Below, in pieces: positions 35,139 through 43,617 of a stretch of 57,126 nucleotides of DNA (positions within the stretch are counted from its first letter, which is position 1; every line of letters begins with the position of its first letter). This stretch comes from Acidithiobacillus concretivorus (GTDB lineage Bacteria; Pseudomonadota; Gammaproteobacteria; Acidithiobacillales; Acidithiobacillaceae): assembly GCF_018853445.1 (NCBI RefSeq), contig NZ_JABELD010000038.1:1-57126 (forward strand). The letters are read 5' to 3'. Both the position numbers and the translations under genes were made by a program. The notes beneath the pieces are model-generated. The model made no database searches, was not told the DNA's origin, and saw nothing but the letters and a program-made list of their open reading frames with translations.

Positions 35139-35709
35139 CAATGACGCGCTGGAAATCGCCCGTAGTGCCGCGCTGGACCACCATTATCTGGAGCAGGTGG
35201 AACTGCTGGTCATGGGTTCTGTCCCCGGTAGTCCCATTCCGGATTATGCTGATGATTGGGAAGAGGCAGAGCGTCTGATTGCCCGCCTTGGCGACCAGGG
35301 GGTAGGGGTGCGTCTGGAGTTTATGTCCGACGAAAACGGTCAGCGCTGGCATGTATATATGGACTGGCAGGAACCCACCAGTCATGAGTGGCAATTGACG
35401 GAAGTGGAAGAACCCACCGCCGCCCAGGCTGTTACCCGGGGGGCGCTGGTTTGGTATTACCAGCAGGAAATGGCTGCAGCCAGTGCCCAGCCTCCCGATG
35501 GTTGGGCGTATTTTGAGGTGGTGGAGCGTTTAGGCATGGCCCGTGACATGCTCGCCCGTTCTCTGGACGATCATCCGGTGCTGGCCGAAGAAGAAGCGTT
35601 GATGGCCCGTTATCAGGAGTTGCTGGAGAAGTTTTCTGCACTTTTTGAACTGGCCAACCAGATGCTCGATCAGCGTTTGGGCGCTCCATCCCGCAGTACC
35701 ATGCACTAA
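35131..35709 (+). CDS. Hypothetical protein between thiG and mpl
   Basis: 192 residues from TTG 35131, which overlaps the thiG stop and follows GGAAGGAA. The longer frame into thiG is not believable. Acidic, with an alpha-helical C-terminal half ([20 protein letters not shown]). The N-terminal half has [20 protein letters not shown]. No signal peptide or membrane segment. Family not recognised. Seven bases before mpl, so probably co-transcribed. Confidence 0.7.
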   Translation: MSSNDALEIARSAALDHHYLEQVELLVMGSVPGSPIPDYADDWEEAERLIARLGDQGVGVRLEFMSDENGQRWHVYMDWQEPTSHEWQLTEVEEPTAAQAVTRGALVWYYQQEMAAASAQPPDGWAYFEVVERLGMARDMLARSLDDHPVLAEEEALMARYQELLEKFSALFELANQMLDQRLGAPSRSTMH

Positions 35710-35715
35710 TCCCTC

Positions 35716-37089
35716 ATGCATATTCATGTCCTCGGTATTTGCGGGACTTTCATGGGCGGAGTGGCCTTGTTGGCGCGTGCCGCCGGTCATCAGGTAACGG
35801 GTTCTGATACCCATACTTATCCACCCATGAGCGACCTGCTGGCCCGCGAGGGGATTGTGGTGCATGAAGGGTATGACCTCGCACAGCTCAATCCCGCGCC
35901 TGATCTGGTTATTATTGGCAACGCCCTGTCCCGGGGAAACCCCTGTGTTGAGGCGGTGCTAGATCGGCAAATTCCTTATGATTCCGGCCCGGCCTGGTTA
36001 TCGCGGGAGATTCTGGCCAGTCGCTGGGTGCTGGCGGTGGCGGGCACCCACGGAAAAACCACCACAACTTCCATATTGACCTGGATTTTGCAGGAAGCGG
36101 GACTCAATCCGGGCTTTCTGATTGGTGGCGAAGCACTGAATTTCGGGATTTCGGCGCGGCTTACCGATAGCCCGTTTTTTGTGATTGAGGCCGACGAGTA
36201 CGATACGGCCTTTTTCGATAAGCGTTCCAAATTTGTGCATTATCATCCGCGTACGCTGATACTGAATAATCTGGAATATGATCATGCCGATATATTTCCA
36301 AATCTGGAGGCCATCATCACCCAGTTTCATCATTTGCTGCGGACAGTGCCCGGTAAAGGCGCGTTGATCGTCAACGCGGCGGCACCCGCTTTGCAGCAAG
36401 TGCTGGACAAGGGCTGCTGGACGCCGGTGCAGCGTTTTTCTGGCGGGGGTGATTGGCAAGTGCAACTGGAGAGTCTCGATGGCAGGCGCTTCGGTATTGT
36501 GGAGCAGGGGCAGCGGCGTGGACAGGTTGAATGGGATACGGCAGGGGTTTTTAATGCCGAAAATGCCCTGGCGGCCGTGCTGGCGGCCCGTCATGCCGGG
36601 GTCCCCATCGACGTGGGCATAGCCGCCTTGCGCAGTTTTCGGGGGGTGCGTCGGCGTCTGGAATTACGGGGCACCGCTGCCGGGGTGTCGGTGTATGATG
36701 ATTTTGCTCATCATCCCACCGCTATTGCGGCGACCATTGCCGCCTTGCGCGGGCAGATGGGCGCTTCCGGTCGTTTGATTGCCGTACTGGAGCCGCGTTC
36801 TAACACCATGAAGCTGGGGATACATCAGCAGACTTTGGCGGACAGCCTGCAGGGGGCGGACCGTGCTTTTGTTTTTGCCCCTGCCGATATAGGCTGGGAT
36901 GTTCGCGCTGCCCTGGCGGGAACTGCGCAAGTTTCCCCGGACATGGATGACCTGCTGCAGCAGATTCTTGACGAATTACAGGCCGGAGATCAGGTTCTGG
37001 TCATGAGTAACGGGGCTTTTGCGGGCATTCATGGGCGTTTGTTAGCGGCGCTGGCGCGCCGAGATGCCGGCATAACAGGAGAAATATAA
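35716..37089 (+). CDS. mpl: UDP-N-acetylmuramate:L-alanyl-gamma-D-glutamyl-meso-diaminopimelate ligase
   Basis: 457 residues, Mur ligase family. Reattaches recycled murein tripeptide to UDP-MurNAc. N-terminal [28 protein letters not shown]-binding [33 protein letters not shown], and the C-terminal domain with [15 protein letters not shown] and PRSNTMKLG. Usual length. Its last base is shared with the ubiX start. Confidence 0.96.
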   Translation: MHIHVLGICGTFMGGVALLARAAGHQVTGSDTHTYPPMSDLLAREGIVVHEGYDLAQLNPAPDLVIIGNALSRGNPCVEAVLDRQIPYDSGPAWLSREILASRWVLAVAGTHGKTTTTSILTWILQEAGLNPGFLIGGEALNFGISARLTDSPFFVIEADEYDTAFFDKRSKFVHYHPRTLILNNLEYDHADIFPNLEAIITQFHHLLRTVPGKGALIVNAAAPALQQVLDKGCWTPVQRFSGGGDWQVQLESLDGRRFGIVEQGQRRGQVEWDTAGVFNAENALAAVLAARHAGVPIDVGIAALRSFRGVRRRLELRGTAAGVSVYDDFAHHPTAIAATIAALRGQMGASGRLIAVLEPRSNTMKLGIHQQTLADSLQGADRAFVFAPADIGWDVRAALAGTAQVSPDMDDLLQQILDELQAGDQVLVMSNGAFAGIHGRLLAALARRDAGITGEI

Positions 37090-37706
37090 TGGCAGAACAA
37101 AGTCCGCAGGACCGTATTTGTGTGGCGATGACGGGTGCTTCGGGGGCAGCTTACGGTATGCGTCTGGTGGAGGTTTTGCTGACTGCCGGGATTCAGGTGT
37201 ATCTGCTGATTTCCGACGCGGCGCGGGTGGTCTGCAAGGAAGAGCTGGGGCTGGATTTGCCGGAAAAGCCCGAGGGTATCACCCGGCTTCTTAATACTCA
37301 TTTTGGGACCGAGCCCGGTCTTTTGTCTGTTTATGCGCCTCATGACTGGTATTCCCCCGTCGCTTCAGGCTCCAATGCGCCCCGCGCCATGGTGATTTGC
37401 CCTTGCTCGGGAGGCACCCTGGCGGCTATTGCCCATGGTTTGTCTGATAATCTGACAGAACGCGCGGCGGATGTCATGCTCAAGGAATGCCGCAAGTTGG
37501 TGCTGGTCCCCCGGGAAAGTCCGGTTTCGACCATTCATCTGGAAAATATGCTGAGTCTGGCGCGCATGGGGGTGCGGATTTTGCCGGCCAGTCCGGGTTT
37601 TTACCATCGTCCCCAGCGTATTGAAGATTTGGTGGATTTTATGGTTGCGCGAGTGCTGGATCAGATTGGTGTACCAAACCAGATTGGTCGTCGCTGGGGA
37701 GAGTAG
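37089..37706 (+). CDS. ubiX: Flavin prenyltransferase UbiX
   Basis: 205 residues, flavodoxin-like fold. Makes the prenylated FMN cofactor used by UbiD decarboxylases in ubiquinone synthesis. Signatures: [39 protein letters not shown], and [22 protein letters not shown] overlaps the mpl stop (TAATG). The last 68 bases are also coding for mlaF on the other strand. Confidence 0.95.
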   Translation: MAEQSPQDRICVAMTGASGAAYGMRLVEVLLTAGIQVYLLISDAARVVCKEELGLDLPEKPEGITRLLNTHFGTEPGLLSVYAPHDWYSPVASGSNAPRAMVICPCSGGTLAAIAHGLSDNLTERAADVMLKECRKLVLVPRESPVSTIHLENMLSLARMGVRILPASPGFYHRPQRIEDLVDFMVARVLDQIGVPNQIGRRWGE

Positions 37707-38493
37707 GCAGCTTGCCGGTGGCGCGGAGGCTGTTGAGTAATCTTTCGCCGCGTTCCCCATGGAAAAATGCCTGAATATAGGGATGGTCGACGGCCTGCAC
37801 TGCATTGAGCGGACCCACGGTCAGTACCTTGTGGTCGGCAAGTACCGCCACCCGGCTGGCCGTGGCTGCGAGACTGTCCAGATCATGACTGACCATGACC
37901 ACGGTAAAGCCGATATCTGCATGAACCTGCCGCAGCAGTGCATCAAAATCCGAGGCGGCAATCGGATCCAACCCCGAGGTGGGCTCGTCCAGAAAGAGAA
38001 TTTCTGCTTCCATGGCTAGCGCCCGCGCCAGTGCCACGCGCTTGATCATGCCGCCCGAAAGCTCGGCGGGCAGCTTCCAGGCATCTTTGGGCTGAAGCCC
38101 GACCATTTGTAATTTTAGGGCCACCAGATCATTGATTTCGGTGCGGGTCAGGTGTCCCCATTCGCGCAGGGGAAAGGCAATATTTTCGAAAACGGTCAGG
38201 GCGCTGAACAGGGCACCTTGCTGGAAAAGTACGCCCCAGCGTTGGCGCAGGGCAATTTGTTCGCGCAGGGTCAGGGTTTGCGGGTTTTTACCGAGTATGG
38301 TCAGCTTGCCATCGGCAATGGGGACCAGGCCCATCATGGCCCGCAACAAAGTGGTTTTGCCGGTGCCACTACCACCAACAATGGCGAGGATTTCACCGCA
38401 GTGGACTGTCAGGTCCAGATTGCGGTGAATCCAGTAGTCTCCGAAGCGGGTACCAATTTTTTCCATGATGATGGCATCAGGCCGTTCCATCAA
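37639..38493 (-). CDS. mlaF: Phospholipid/retrograde ABC transporter ATP-binding protein
   Basis: 284 residues. Walker [13 protein letters not shown], signature [16 protein letters not shown], Walker [15 protein letters not shown]-loop VSHDLDS. MlaF-type ATPase powering lipid transport that maintains outer-membrane asymmetry. The C-terminal about 22 residues (from about 263) are encoded in the overlap with ubiX and do not resemble the MlaF core. ATGA overlap with mlaE. mlaD/C/B are not in the window. Confidence 0.9.
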   Translation of the reverse strand: MMERPDAIIMEKIGTRFGDYWIHRNLDLTVHCGEILAIVGGSGTGKTTLLRAMMGLVPIADGKLTILGKNPQTLTLREQIALRQRWGVLFQQGALFSALTVFENIAFPLREWGHLTRTEINDLVALKLQMVGLQPKDAWKLPAELSGGMIKRVALARALAMEAEILFLDEPTSGLDPIAASDFDALLRQVHADIGFTVVMVSHDLDSLAATASRVAVLADHKVLTVGPLNAVQAVDHPYIQAFFHGERGERLLNSLRATGKLPTLPSDDQSGLVHQSDPALAQP

Positions 38494-39596
38494 CTGATCC
38501 CCGTATTGGCAAATACCAGCGCAAGAATCGCGTCAATGAGAATCACCAGAGTGATGGAGAACACCACAGAATTGGTGGTTTCCCGACTCAGGCTGGTGGT
38601 GTTGGGCTTGACTTTCAAGCCATGAAAACCGGCAATCCAAGCAATTAGTATGCCGAAAACCGCGCCTTTGATGATACCCAGCCATAAATTGAAACTGGGA
38701 ACGGCAACGGGCATTTCCTGAATGAAAAAGTGGTAACTGATGCCCAGGTTGGCCTTGGCGACCAACATGGCGCCGAGTATCCCCACCATGTCTGTCCACA
38801 ACACCAGCAACGGAACCACCAAGGCCAGGGCGATGACCTTGGGTAACACCAGGCGACGTATGGGGGGAATGCCAAAGGTGCGCAGGGCATCCAGTTCTTC
38901 GGTGACGCGCATGGCTCCGATCTGGGCGGTAAACGCCGATCCCGATCGACCGGAAAGAATGATCGCTGTAATCAACGGTCCAAACTCCCGCAAAATACTC
39001 AGACCGGCAATATTGACGATGTATATGTTGGCCCCGTACTGGGCCAGAGTGGAAGCCGACTGAAAGGAAATCACCACCCCGATCAAAAAGCCGATGAGCG
39101 TTAAAATTGGCAGGGAACTGGGGCCGGTGCTGACAATGGTGGCGGATATTTCCCGCCAGGGAAAGCTGCTGGGATGTCGCAAGCCGCGCCCGAATTCGAG
39201 CAGTAACGCACCCATCAACAAAAAAATACCCCAAAGATCACGGCCGATTTCGACAATAAAAGCACCGAGAGCGTCTAAAAGCTGAAAAGGGCGGCGCGGA
39301 GGATGCGTCAAAGGTTGTAAATCGGCCAGTCGGGTGAATATGGCCTGATGTAGATCGTTCAATTGTATTTTTTCGGGGAAACGGTTTCCCCAGGCCTGCC
39401 AGAGCAACAGCGCACCGGCACTATCCAGTGCTTCCAGGTTGCGTAAATCCCAGAGCAGGTCGGCGTGAATGTTGCCCAGCAATTTCTGTTGTTGGGCAAA
39501 GCTGCCGCCGAGACGACGCAGAGTCCAGCGACCGCTCAGGATAATGGTCTGCTCCTGAATCTGCCAGCGAGGCTCTTGGGGATTATGGTCGGTCAT
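38490..39596 (-). CDS. mlaE: MlaE-family permease with N-terminal STAS-like domain
   Basis: 368 residues. The first about 110 residues look like a STAS domain (QEQTIILSGRWTLRRLGG, DLRNLEALDSAGALLLW), covering the role that separate MlaB plays in E. coli. The MlaE domain follows, with five or six membrane segments and conserved stretches ILTLIGFLIGVVISFQSA, GPLITAIILSGRSGSAFTAQ, IGAMRVTEELDAL, and PKVIALALVVPLL. Start overlaps the small reading frame of the divergent lipoprotein region. Confidence 0.9.
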   Translation of the reverse strand: MTDHNPQEPRWQIQEQTIILSGRWTLRRLGGSFAQQQKLLGNIHADLLWDLRNLEALDSAGALLLWQAWGNRFPEKIQLNDLHQAIFTRLADLQPLTHPPRRPFQLLDALGAFIVEIGRDLWGIFLLMGALLLEFGRGLRHPSSFPWREISATIVSTGPSSLPILTLIGFLIGVVISFQSASTLAQYGANIYIVNIAGLSILREFGPLITAIILSGRSGSAFTAQIGAMRVTEELDALRTFGIPPIRRLVLPKVIALALVVPLLVLWTDMVGILGAMLVAKANLGISYHFFIQEMPVAVPSFNLWLGIIKGAVFGILIAWIAGFHGLKVKPNTTSLSRETTNSVVFSITLVILIDAILALVFANTGIS

Positions 39597-39666
39597 GCGC
39601 GATATGGGCTTTTATCGGATATTCCTTGGGTTATACTCAGTTGCTTGGATCTGCTGGAGTGGACTG

Positions 39667-40173
39667 ATGGGTATTGTTACACGAAGTGCTGGCTTCTCCC
39701 AAAGTTTTTGGCGTTGGCCTTTGCTGGTGATGGCCGCCTTGCCGTTGACGGCTTGCAGTGCCTTTCCGGCGCATTCGCCGCAAGTGCAACTGGAAAGTAT
39801 TCATCCCCAGTCGGTAGGTTTGGTCTCGCAGACTTTTACCCTGGACCTGAAAATCAGTAATCCTAACAGCAGCGCCTTGCGTGCCAAGGCCGGAGAGGCG
39901 CGTTTGTTGGTGCAAAACCGGCAGGTGGCTTATGGCCTGCTGAATAAGCCTGTGCAGGTTCCGGCGTATGGAAGTAGCGTGGTTTCCATTCCGGTTACGG
40001 GTAATTTGCTACCCGTGTTGGGTGAACTGGGCAGTGTCGACAGTCAGGGGGGGCTGCCCTATGCCGTCAAGGGTTATCTGGTAACAGGACCTTTTGACAG
40101 CCGGATTCCTTTTACGGTGACCGGGTCTTTACATTTGCCTCTGGCTTCGAGTTCCAGCGCAGTCGCGCCTTGA
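39667..40173 (+). CDS. LEA/WHy-domain lipoprotein
   Basis: 168 residues from ATG 39667 with GGAG ten bases upstream. Signal sequence with lipobox LPLTACS, so Lgt and LspA should process it (Lgt is encoded at 31038). The mature part has the late-embryogenesis-abundant type 2/WHy layout: LESIHPQSVGLVSQTFTLDLKISNPNSSAL, then VQVPAYGSSVVSIPVTGN. Function in bacteria unproven; stress or envelope roles are suspected. Its last 62 bases overlap the convergent EEP gene. Confidence 0.85.
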   Translation: MGIVTRSAGFSQSFWRWPLLVMAALPLTACSAFPAHSPQVQLESIHPQSVGLVSQTFTLDLKISNPNSSALRAKAGEARLLVQNRQVAYGLLNKPVQVPAYGSSVVSIPVTGNLLPVLGELGSVDSQGGLPYAVKGYLVTGPFDSRIPFTVTGSLHLPLASSSSAVAP

Positions 40174-40894
40174 GCGCCAGGTGATCGGACAGGGGTTCGC
40201 CAATACTTTCAATTTCGGTGAATTCCAGGTCCGGGCTACAGAAAATATGGTCAAAGGAAAAGCGTGGAGACCAGCTCGGAAAGGTGGGCGGGTTCCAGGG
40301 CGGCGCCTGTAGCCCGCTTTCGGCCAGGAGCAGGCGGATTTCCGGGGAGCGGGCGGTGCAGTTGAGGTCGCCCATGAGAATGAGGTGGCGGCGCTGGCGC
40401 AGGCGTTGCGCGAGATCACGGATTTGACTGAAACGGGCGTGACGACTGAGACCCAGATGGGTGATGACGACAGTCAGAGGCCGACCATTGATTTCGGTGC
40501 TGGTTTCCAACATGCCCCGACCTTTCATGAAACTCGGCAGAGTATGCGGTTCACTGCGGGCAATGGGCCAGCGCGAGAGGACGCTGTTACTGTGCTGGGC
40601 CAGCTCGCCAAAATCACGGGTGCGTTGCTGCGCCCAGTAGGGAAAGTGTGCCCGTTCTGCCAAAAAACCGGCCTGATTCACATACTGGCTGCGAAACGAG
40701 CCGGCATCTACTTCATTCAGGCCGACAACATCTGCTTCCGAAAGAATTTCGGCAATGCGTTCTAGATTGCGCAGGCTTTGGCCGTGCGGCATCACATATT
40801 TCCAGCCATGGAGCAGCATGTGCCGGGCACGATGAGAGCCAATACCCACCTGAATATTGAAGGACATGACCGAAAATCCATTGTCTTCAGTCAT
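40112..40894 (-). CDS. Endonuclease/exonuclease/phosphatase family protein
   Basis: About 260 residues from ATG 40894, which overlaps the JAB-like gene by eight bases. EEP superfamily motifs in order: SFNIQVG, VGLNEVDAG, VVITHLGLSRHARFSQI, LILMGDLNC, FSFDHIFCS, and PLSDHLALKARL. Mg2+-dependent phosphodiesterase fold; substrate could be nucleic acid or a phospholipid headgroup. No signal peptide. Last gene of the operon that starts at 46803. Confidence 0.88.
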   Translation of the reverse strand: MTEDNGFSVMSFNIQVGIGSHRARHMLLHGWKYVMPHGQSLRNLERIAEILSEADVVGLNEVDAGSFRSQYVNQAGFLAERAHFPYWAQQRTRDFGELAQHSNSVLSRWPIARSEPHTLPSFMKGRGMLETSTEINGRPLTVVITHLGLSRHARFSQIRDLAQRLRQRRHLILMGDLNCTARSPEIRLLLAESGLQAPPWNPPTFPSWSPRFSFDHIFCSPDLEFTEIESIGEPLSDHLALKARLRWNSKPEANVKTRSP

Positions 40895-41252
40895 TTTCCA
40901 GCTCGATGATTTTTTCCTGCCAGCCTTGTCCGGCTTTCCGGGCATAGGCGCGCAAGACAATTACTCCACGGATGTCGGTTGCCAGGCGGATTTGGTAGGG
41001 TGGATCAAAGGGGCTCAGGGGCTTTTCGGGCAAAGTGTTGTAAGGTTCCTGAGGAGCCGCTGCATAGCAGGCAAAAAGTGTTTCGCCCCGGCGGGTCAGC
41101 AGATCCAGCGCCATGCCGCGCTGTTCGGCACTAACCGGGTAAACGGAGCAGGGACGTTCTTGTAAGGCGCCCACCAGTCCTTGTCCAGCGCCGGACTGCA
41201 GATCGCCGAGCAGGGCGTTGGCCAGAGTGCGGGGTAAAACCAAGGAGTTCAT
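40887..41252 (-). CDS. JAB/JAMM-fold protein lacking its metal-binding histidines
   Basis: 121 residues. Order and spacing follow the JAB fold of [CysO]-cysteine hydrolases and relatives: an N-terminal helix, a GLVGAL strand, the FACYAAAP segment where active proteins have HSHP, then LSPFD retaining S80 and D83, and IVLRAYARK. Both His (A64, A66) and the N-terminal Glu are replaced. Start ATG 41252 gives an ATGA overlap with the E1-like gene; ATG 41258 is the alternative. Pairing of E1-like and JAB proteins is common in sulfur-carrier systems. This one should be catalytically inactive; a binding or chaperone role is conceivable. Confidence 0.55.
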   Translation of the reverse strand: MNSLVLPRTLANALLGDLQSGAGQGLVGALQERPCSVYPVSAEQRGMALDLLTRRGETLFACYAAAPQEPYNTLPEKPLSPFDPPYQIRLATDIRGVIVLRAYARKAGQGWQEKIIELEND

Positions 41253-42019
41253 GCGCAAACTCCGCTACAAACCCCACAGGCTGGGTCACGGCGCAGTTGC
41301 ACCTGACGCCATTGCCAGTGGCGGGCGTCGACCAGCAGGAGTTGTCCGCTTAGAGGGGAGTTATGACCGCTGAGCAGACGAATAGCCTCAACGGCCTGCA
41401 TGCTGCCGAGAATGCCCAGTAGAGGACCCAGCACCCCGTTGCGGGAGCAGGTGTCTTCGCTATTTTCTTCGCCTTGTTCTGGATACAGGCAGGCATAACA
41501 GGCGGTATTCGGGTCGCGGAAATCAAATACACTGAGCTGCCCCTCCCAGCGAATGGCAGCGGCACTGACCAGCGGTACGCGAGCCTTGCGACAGGCGCGG
41601 TTGATGGCGTGGCGGCTGTTAAAATTGTCGCTGCAATCCAGAACCAGATCATGGGTTTCCAGAGCGCTGCCCAGCGATTCGCTGCTGGCGTTTTCGGTCC
41701 AGGCACTCACCCGGATATGGGGATTCATGGCCAGCAGTCGTTCACGGGCGGCGCTGGCTTTGGGCCGTCCCAGGTCCGCTTCGGTGTAAAGAATCTGACG
41801 TTGCAGATTACTGATTTCTACAATGTCCCCATCGCAGAGGGTCAGTTGTCCAATTCCTGCTGCAGCCAGATACTGTGATGCCGGGCAACCCAGTCCGCCC
41901 ATGCCGATGATCAGTACCCGACTTTGCTGCAGACGTTTTTGTCCTTCGAGGTCAATTTCCGGCAGGAGAATCTGTCGGGAGTAACGCATTAGGGCGGCAT
42001 CATCCAGGGAGTCAGTCAT
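41249..42019 (-). CDS. E1-like adenylyltransferase of the MoeB/ThiF/HesA family
   Basis: About 256 residues. Activates the C-terminal Gly of a sulfur carrier by adenylation. Signatures: RYSRQILLPEIDLEGQKRL, VLIIGMGGLGCPASQYLAAAGI (nucleotide binding), VEISNLQRQILYTEADLG, and VLDCSDNFNSRHAIN. The catalytic Cys is in EDTCSRNGVLGPL and the zinc ligands in CYACLYPE and CGVC. The start is uncertain between ATG 42043, 42031 and 42019. It could act on ThiS (34107), MoaD or another carrier; the position does not decide. Confidence 0.9.
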   Translation of the reverse strand: MTDSLDDAALMRYSRQILLPEIDLEGQKRLQQSRVLIIGMGGLGCPASQYLAAAGIGQLTLCDGDIVEISNLQRQILYTEADLGRPKASAARERLLAMNPHIRVSAWTENASSESLGSALETHDLVLDCSDNFNSRHAINRACRKARVPLVSAAAIRWEGQLSVFDFRDPNTACYACLYPEQGEENSEDTCSRNGVLGPLLGILGSMQAVEAIRLLSGHNSPLSGQLLLVDARHWQWRQVQLRRDPACGVCSGVCA

Positions 42020-42455
42020 TGTTGAAGTCATAGTCAATGTCATTTTCTTCTACAGACATTCCCGGTACCGGCCGGTAATAGCCCTGCTGGCGCTCCAGAC
42101 GCATGTGATAACGTTCGCGGATAGCATCCAGCATCCAGAGAATCTCGCTGGGATGCCCGGCATGTTCGCCATGTAGCAAATGGCGCAAATACAGACTGTC
42201 CGGGTCAACCTTGACCAGCAGCGGCATGGGTAAATCCAGAGGGATGATATGATGATGAACAACCCATTCAATGGGTGTCGGCGGCGAGCTGGGAGGAATC
42301 CGCGCATCTACCCGGAAATGCCCGCCACCACCAGGCTGTTCCAGCAGCTCCTTGAAATATTGATCCGGAAAACCGCGATGGACGATGAGGGTGCGCCCAT
42401 TAAAACGGTTCAGAAATTGTTCTTGCAGGAGTAGATGCGGAATAGAATTTGGCAT
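42012..42455 (-). CDS. Conserved hypothetical protein
   Basis: 147 residues from ATG 42455 (26 bases after the lipocalin-like gene). N-terminal NSIPHLLLQEQFLNRFNGRTLIVHRG, then an aromatic/His-rich middle (PIEWVVHHHIIPLDLP) and an acidic C-terminus (VEENDIDYDFNND). No signal peptide. The alternative ATG at 42494 overlaps the previous gene. I do not recognise the family. Confidence 0.65.
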   Translation of the reverse strand: MPNSIPHLLLQEQFLNRFNGRTLIVHRGFPDQYFKELLEQPGGGGHFRVDARIPPSSPPTPIEWVVHHHIIPLDLPMPLLVKVDPDSLYLRHLLHGEHAGHPSEILWMLDAIRERYHMRLERQQGYYRPVPGMSVEENDIDYDFNND

Positions 42456-42480
42456 GCCTTTAGTGTAGCAATGGAAGGCA

Positions 42481-43617
42481 TTATCGGCCACCATAGCCGG
42501 TCATTTCCAGATAACCCTGACCCAGTGGTTTTCCCTGGCTGATGGCGCGCACGGCCCCTTCCCAGTAAATAGTGCCGCTGCTGTGGCTGGCATCAAATTC
42601 CTGGTTGTCCATCAGGGGCACAATGGAAAATTTCTGTTCCCCGACGTGAATCTGCCAACGTACTGGATAACGGATGCCCGTCCGGCTGGATTTCCACCAG
42701 CCCGTAGCCTGCATCTGAATTTGCCCGGCGTGGAAATAGTGCACCCGACCATCTGCGCTGCGTTCCGTGGCCGACAGCCAAAGCGGGCTACCATCGGCAC
42801 GGCGCATCATGAACAGCATGAGCGCAGCGCCATGGTGCAGGTTCAGTCCTAGCCAGTCCCAGCCTACGGCAGCTTTCGGCAAGTATGCGGCAGACCATTC
42901 ATGATCGAGCCAGGCTTCGCCATGAACAGCATGACTATGTCCTTTGATGGTTACGTCACCACTGACCTGCAGATGCGGAATACTGTAGTAATAACTGGCA
43001 TTTTTGGGGTCAGGACCCTTCTGACTAATGCCGTGCGGCCCTTCGGGTAGTGCGGGCTGGGTTGTTTTGAAATGAAGCCGATAGCCCATTTTTTTATCTT
43101 GAATGACTGCTCGATAGCCGGATGGGGTTTGTTGCAGAAACCAGTGACGAATCCAGTCCCGGGTATGGTTTTGATCCGCACCCGCCAAACCCAGACCGGA
43201 GCGGGCGATACGTTGTGCAGTCAGTAAGTGCCCGACGGTTGGATCGCTGATGGCGGCTTCGGCAAATATCAGCTGACGCGTATTGAATGCACTGGGGTTT
43301 GCCCAAATCTTGGCGGGGCGTACGCGAAAAAAGGTCAACTGAAAACCCAAAGGATGTCCTGAACGGTCCTTGAGCCAGCCGGTGATATACCACCATTCGA
43401 TAGGGAAATTAGGATGGCTGCCGTAGGCATTGGGAAAATGCAGAGGATTTTGTGCAGACACCGCAACATGGGGCGGGCTTTGCAGGGGGAGTACATGGGG
43501 CGGCAGGGTGGCTGCAGCTGCTGAAGCACTGTGTAAAGCAATCAGCAGGATTACGACCCAAAGCCCCCATAATCTGACCAGGCTCCGGCATGCTGTAGAG
43601 AACCATCGCTTAATCAT
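42481..43617 (-). CDS. Secreted lipocalin-like/CrtC-family protein (AttH-like)
   Basis: 378 residues from ATG 43617, with a signal peptide (MIKRWFSTACRSL, then a hydrophobic run ending SASAAAA). The mature protein follows the carotenoid 1,2-hydratase/AttH pattern: PNFPIEWWYITGWLKD, LGFQLTFFRVRPA, VHGEAWLDHEWSAAYL, and WDWLGLNLHHGAALMLFMMR. Lipocalin-like tandem barrel, probably periplasmic. Its start overlaps the permease stop by eight bases. Together with the ABC genes upstream it forms an AttEFGH-type set. Ligand unknown. Confidence 0.88.
   Translation of the reverse strand: MIKRWFSTACRSLVRLWGLWVVILLIALHSASAAAATLPPHVLPLQSPPHVAVSAQNPLHFPNAYGSHPNFPIEWWYITGWLKDRSGHPLGFQLTFFRVRPAKIWANPSAFNTRQLIFAEAAISDPTVGHLLTAQRIARSGLGLAGADQNHTRDWIRHWFLQQTPSGYRAVIQDKKMGYRLHFKTTQPALPEGPHGISQKGPDPKNASYYYSIPHLQVSGDVTIKGHSHAVHGEAWLDHEWSAAYLPKAAVGWDWLGLNLHHGAALMLFMMRRADGSPLWLSATERSADGRVHYFHAGQIQMQATGWWKSSRTGIRYPVRWQIHVGEQKFSIVPLMDNQEFDASHSSGTIYWEGAVRAISQGKPLGQGYLEMTGYGGR

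Noticed and set aside
34407-35141. 244-residue minus-strand frame in thiG
   Set aside because: Antisense shadow rich in His/Arg; thiG is clear on the other strand.
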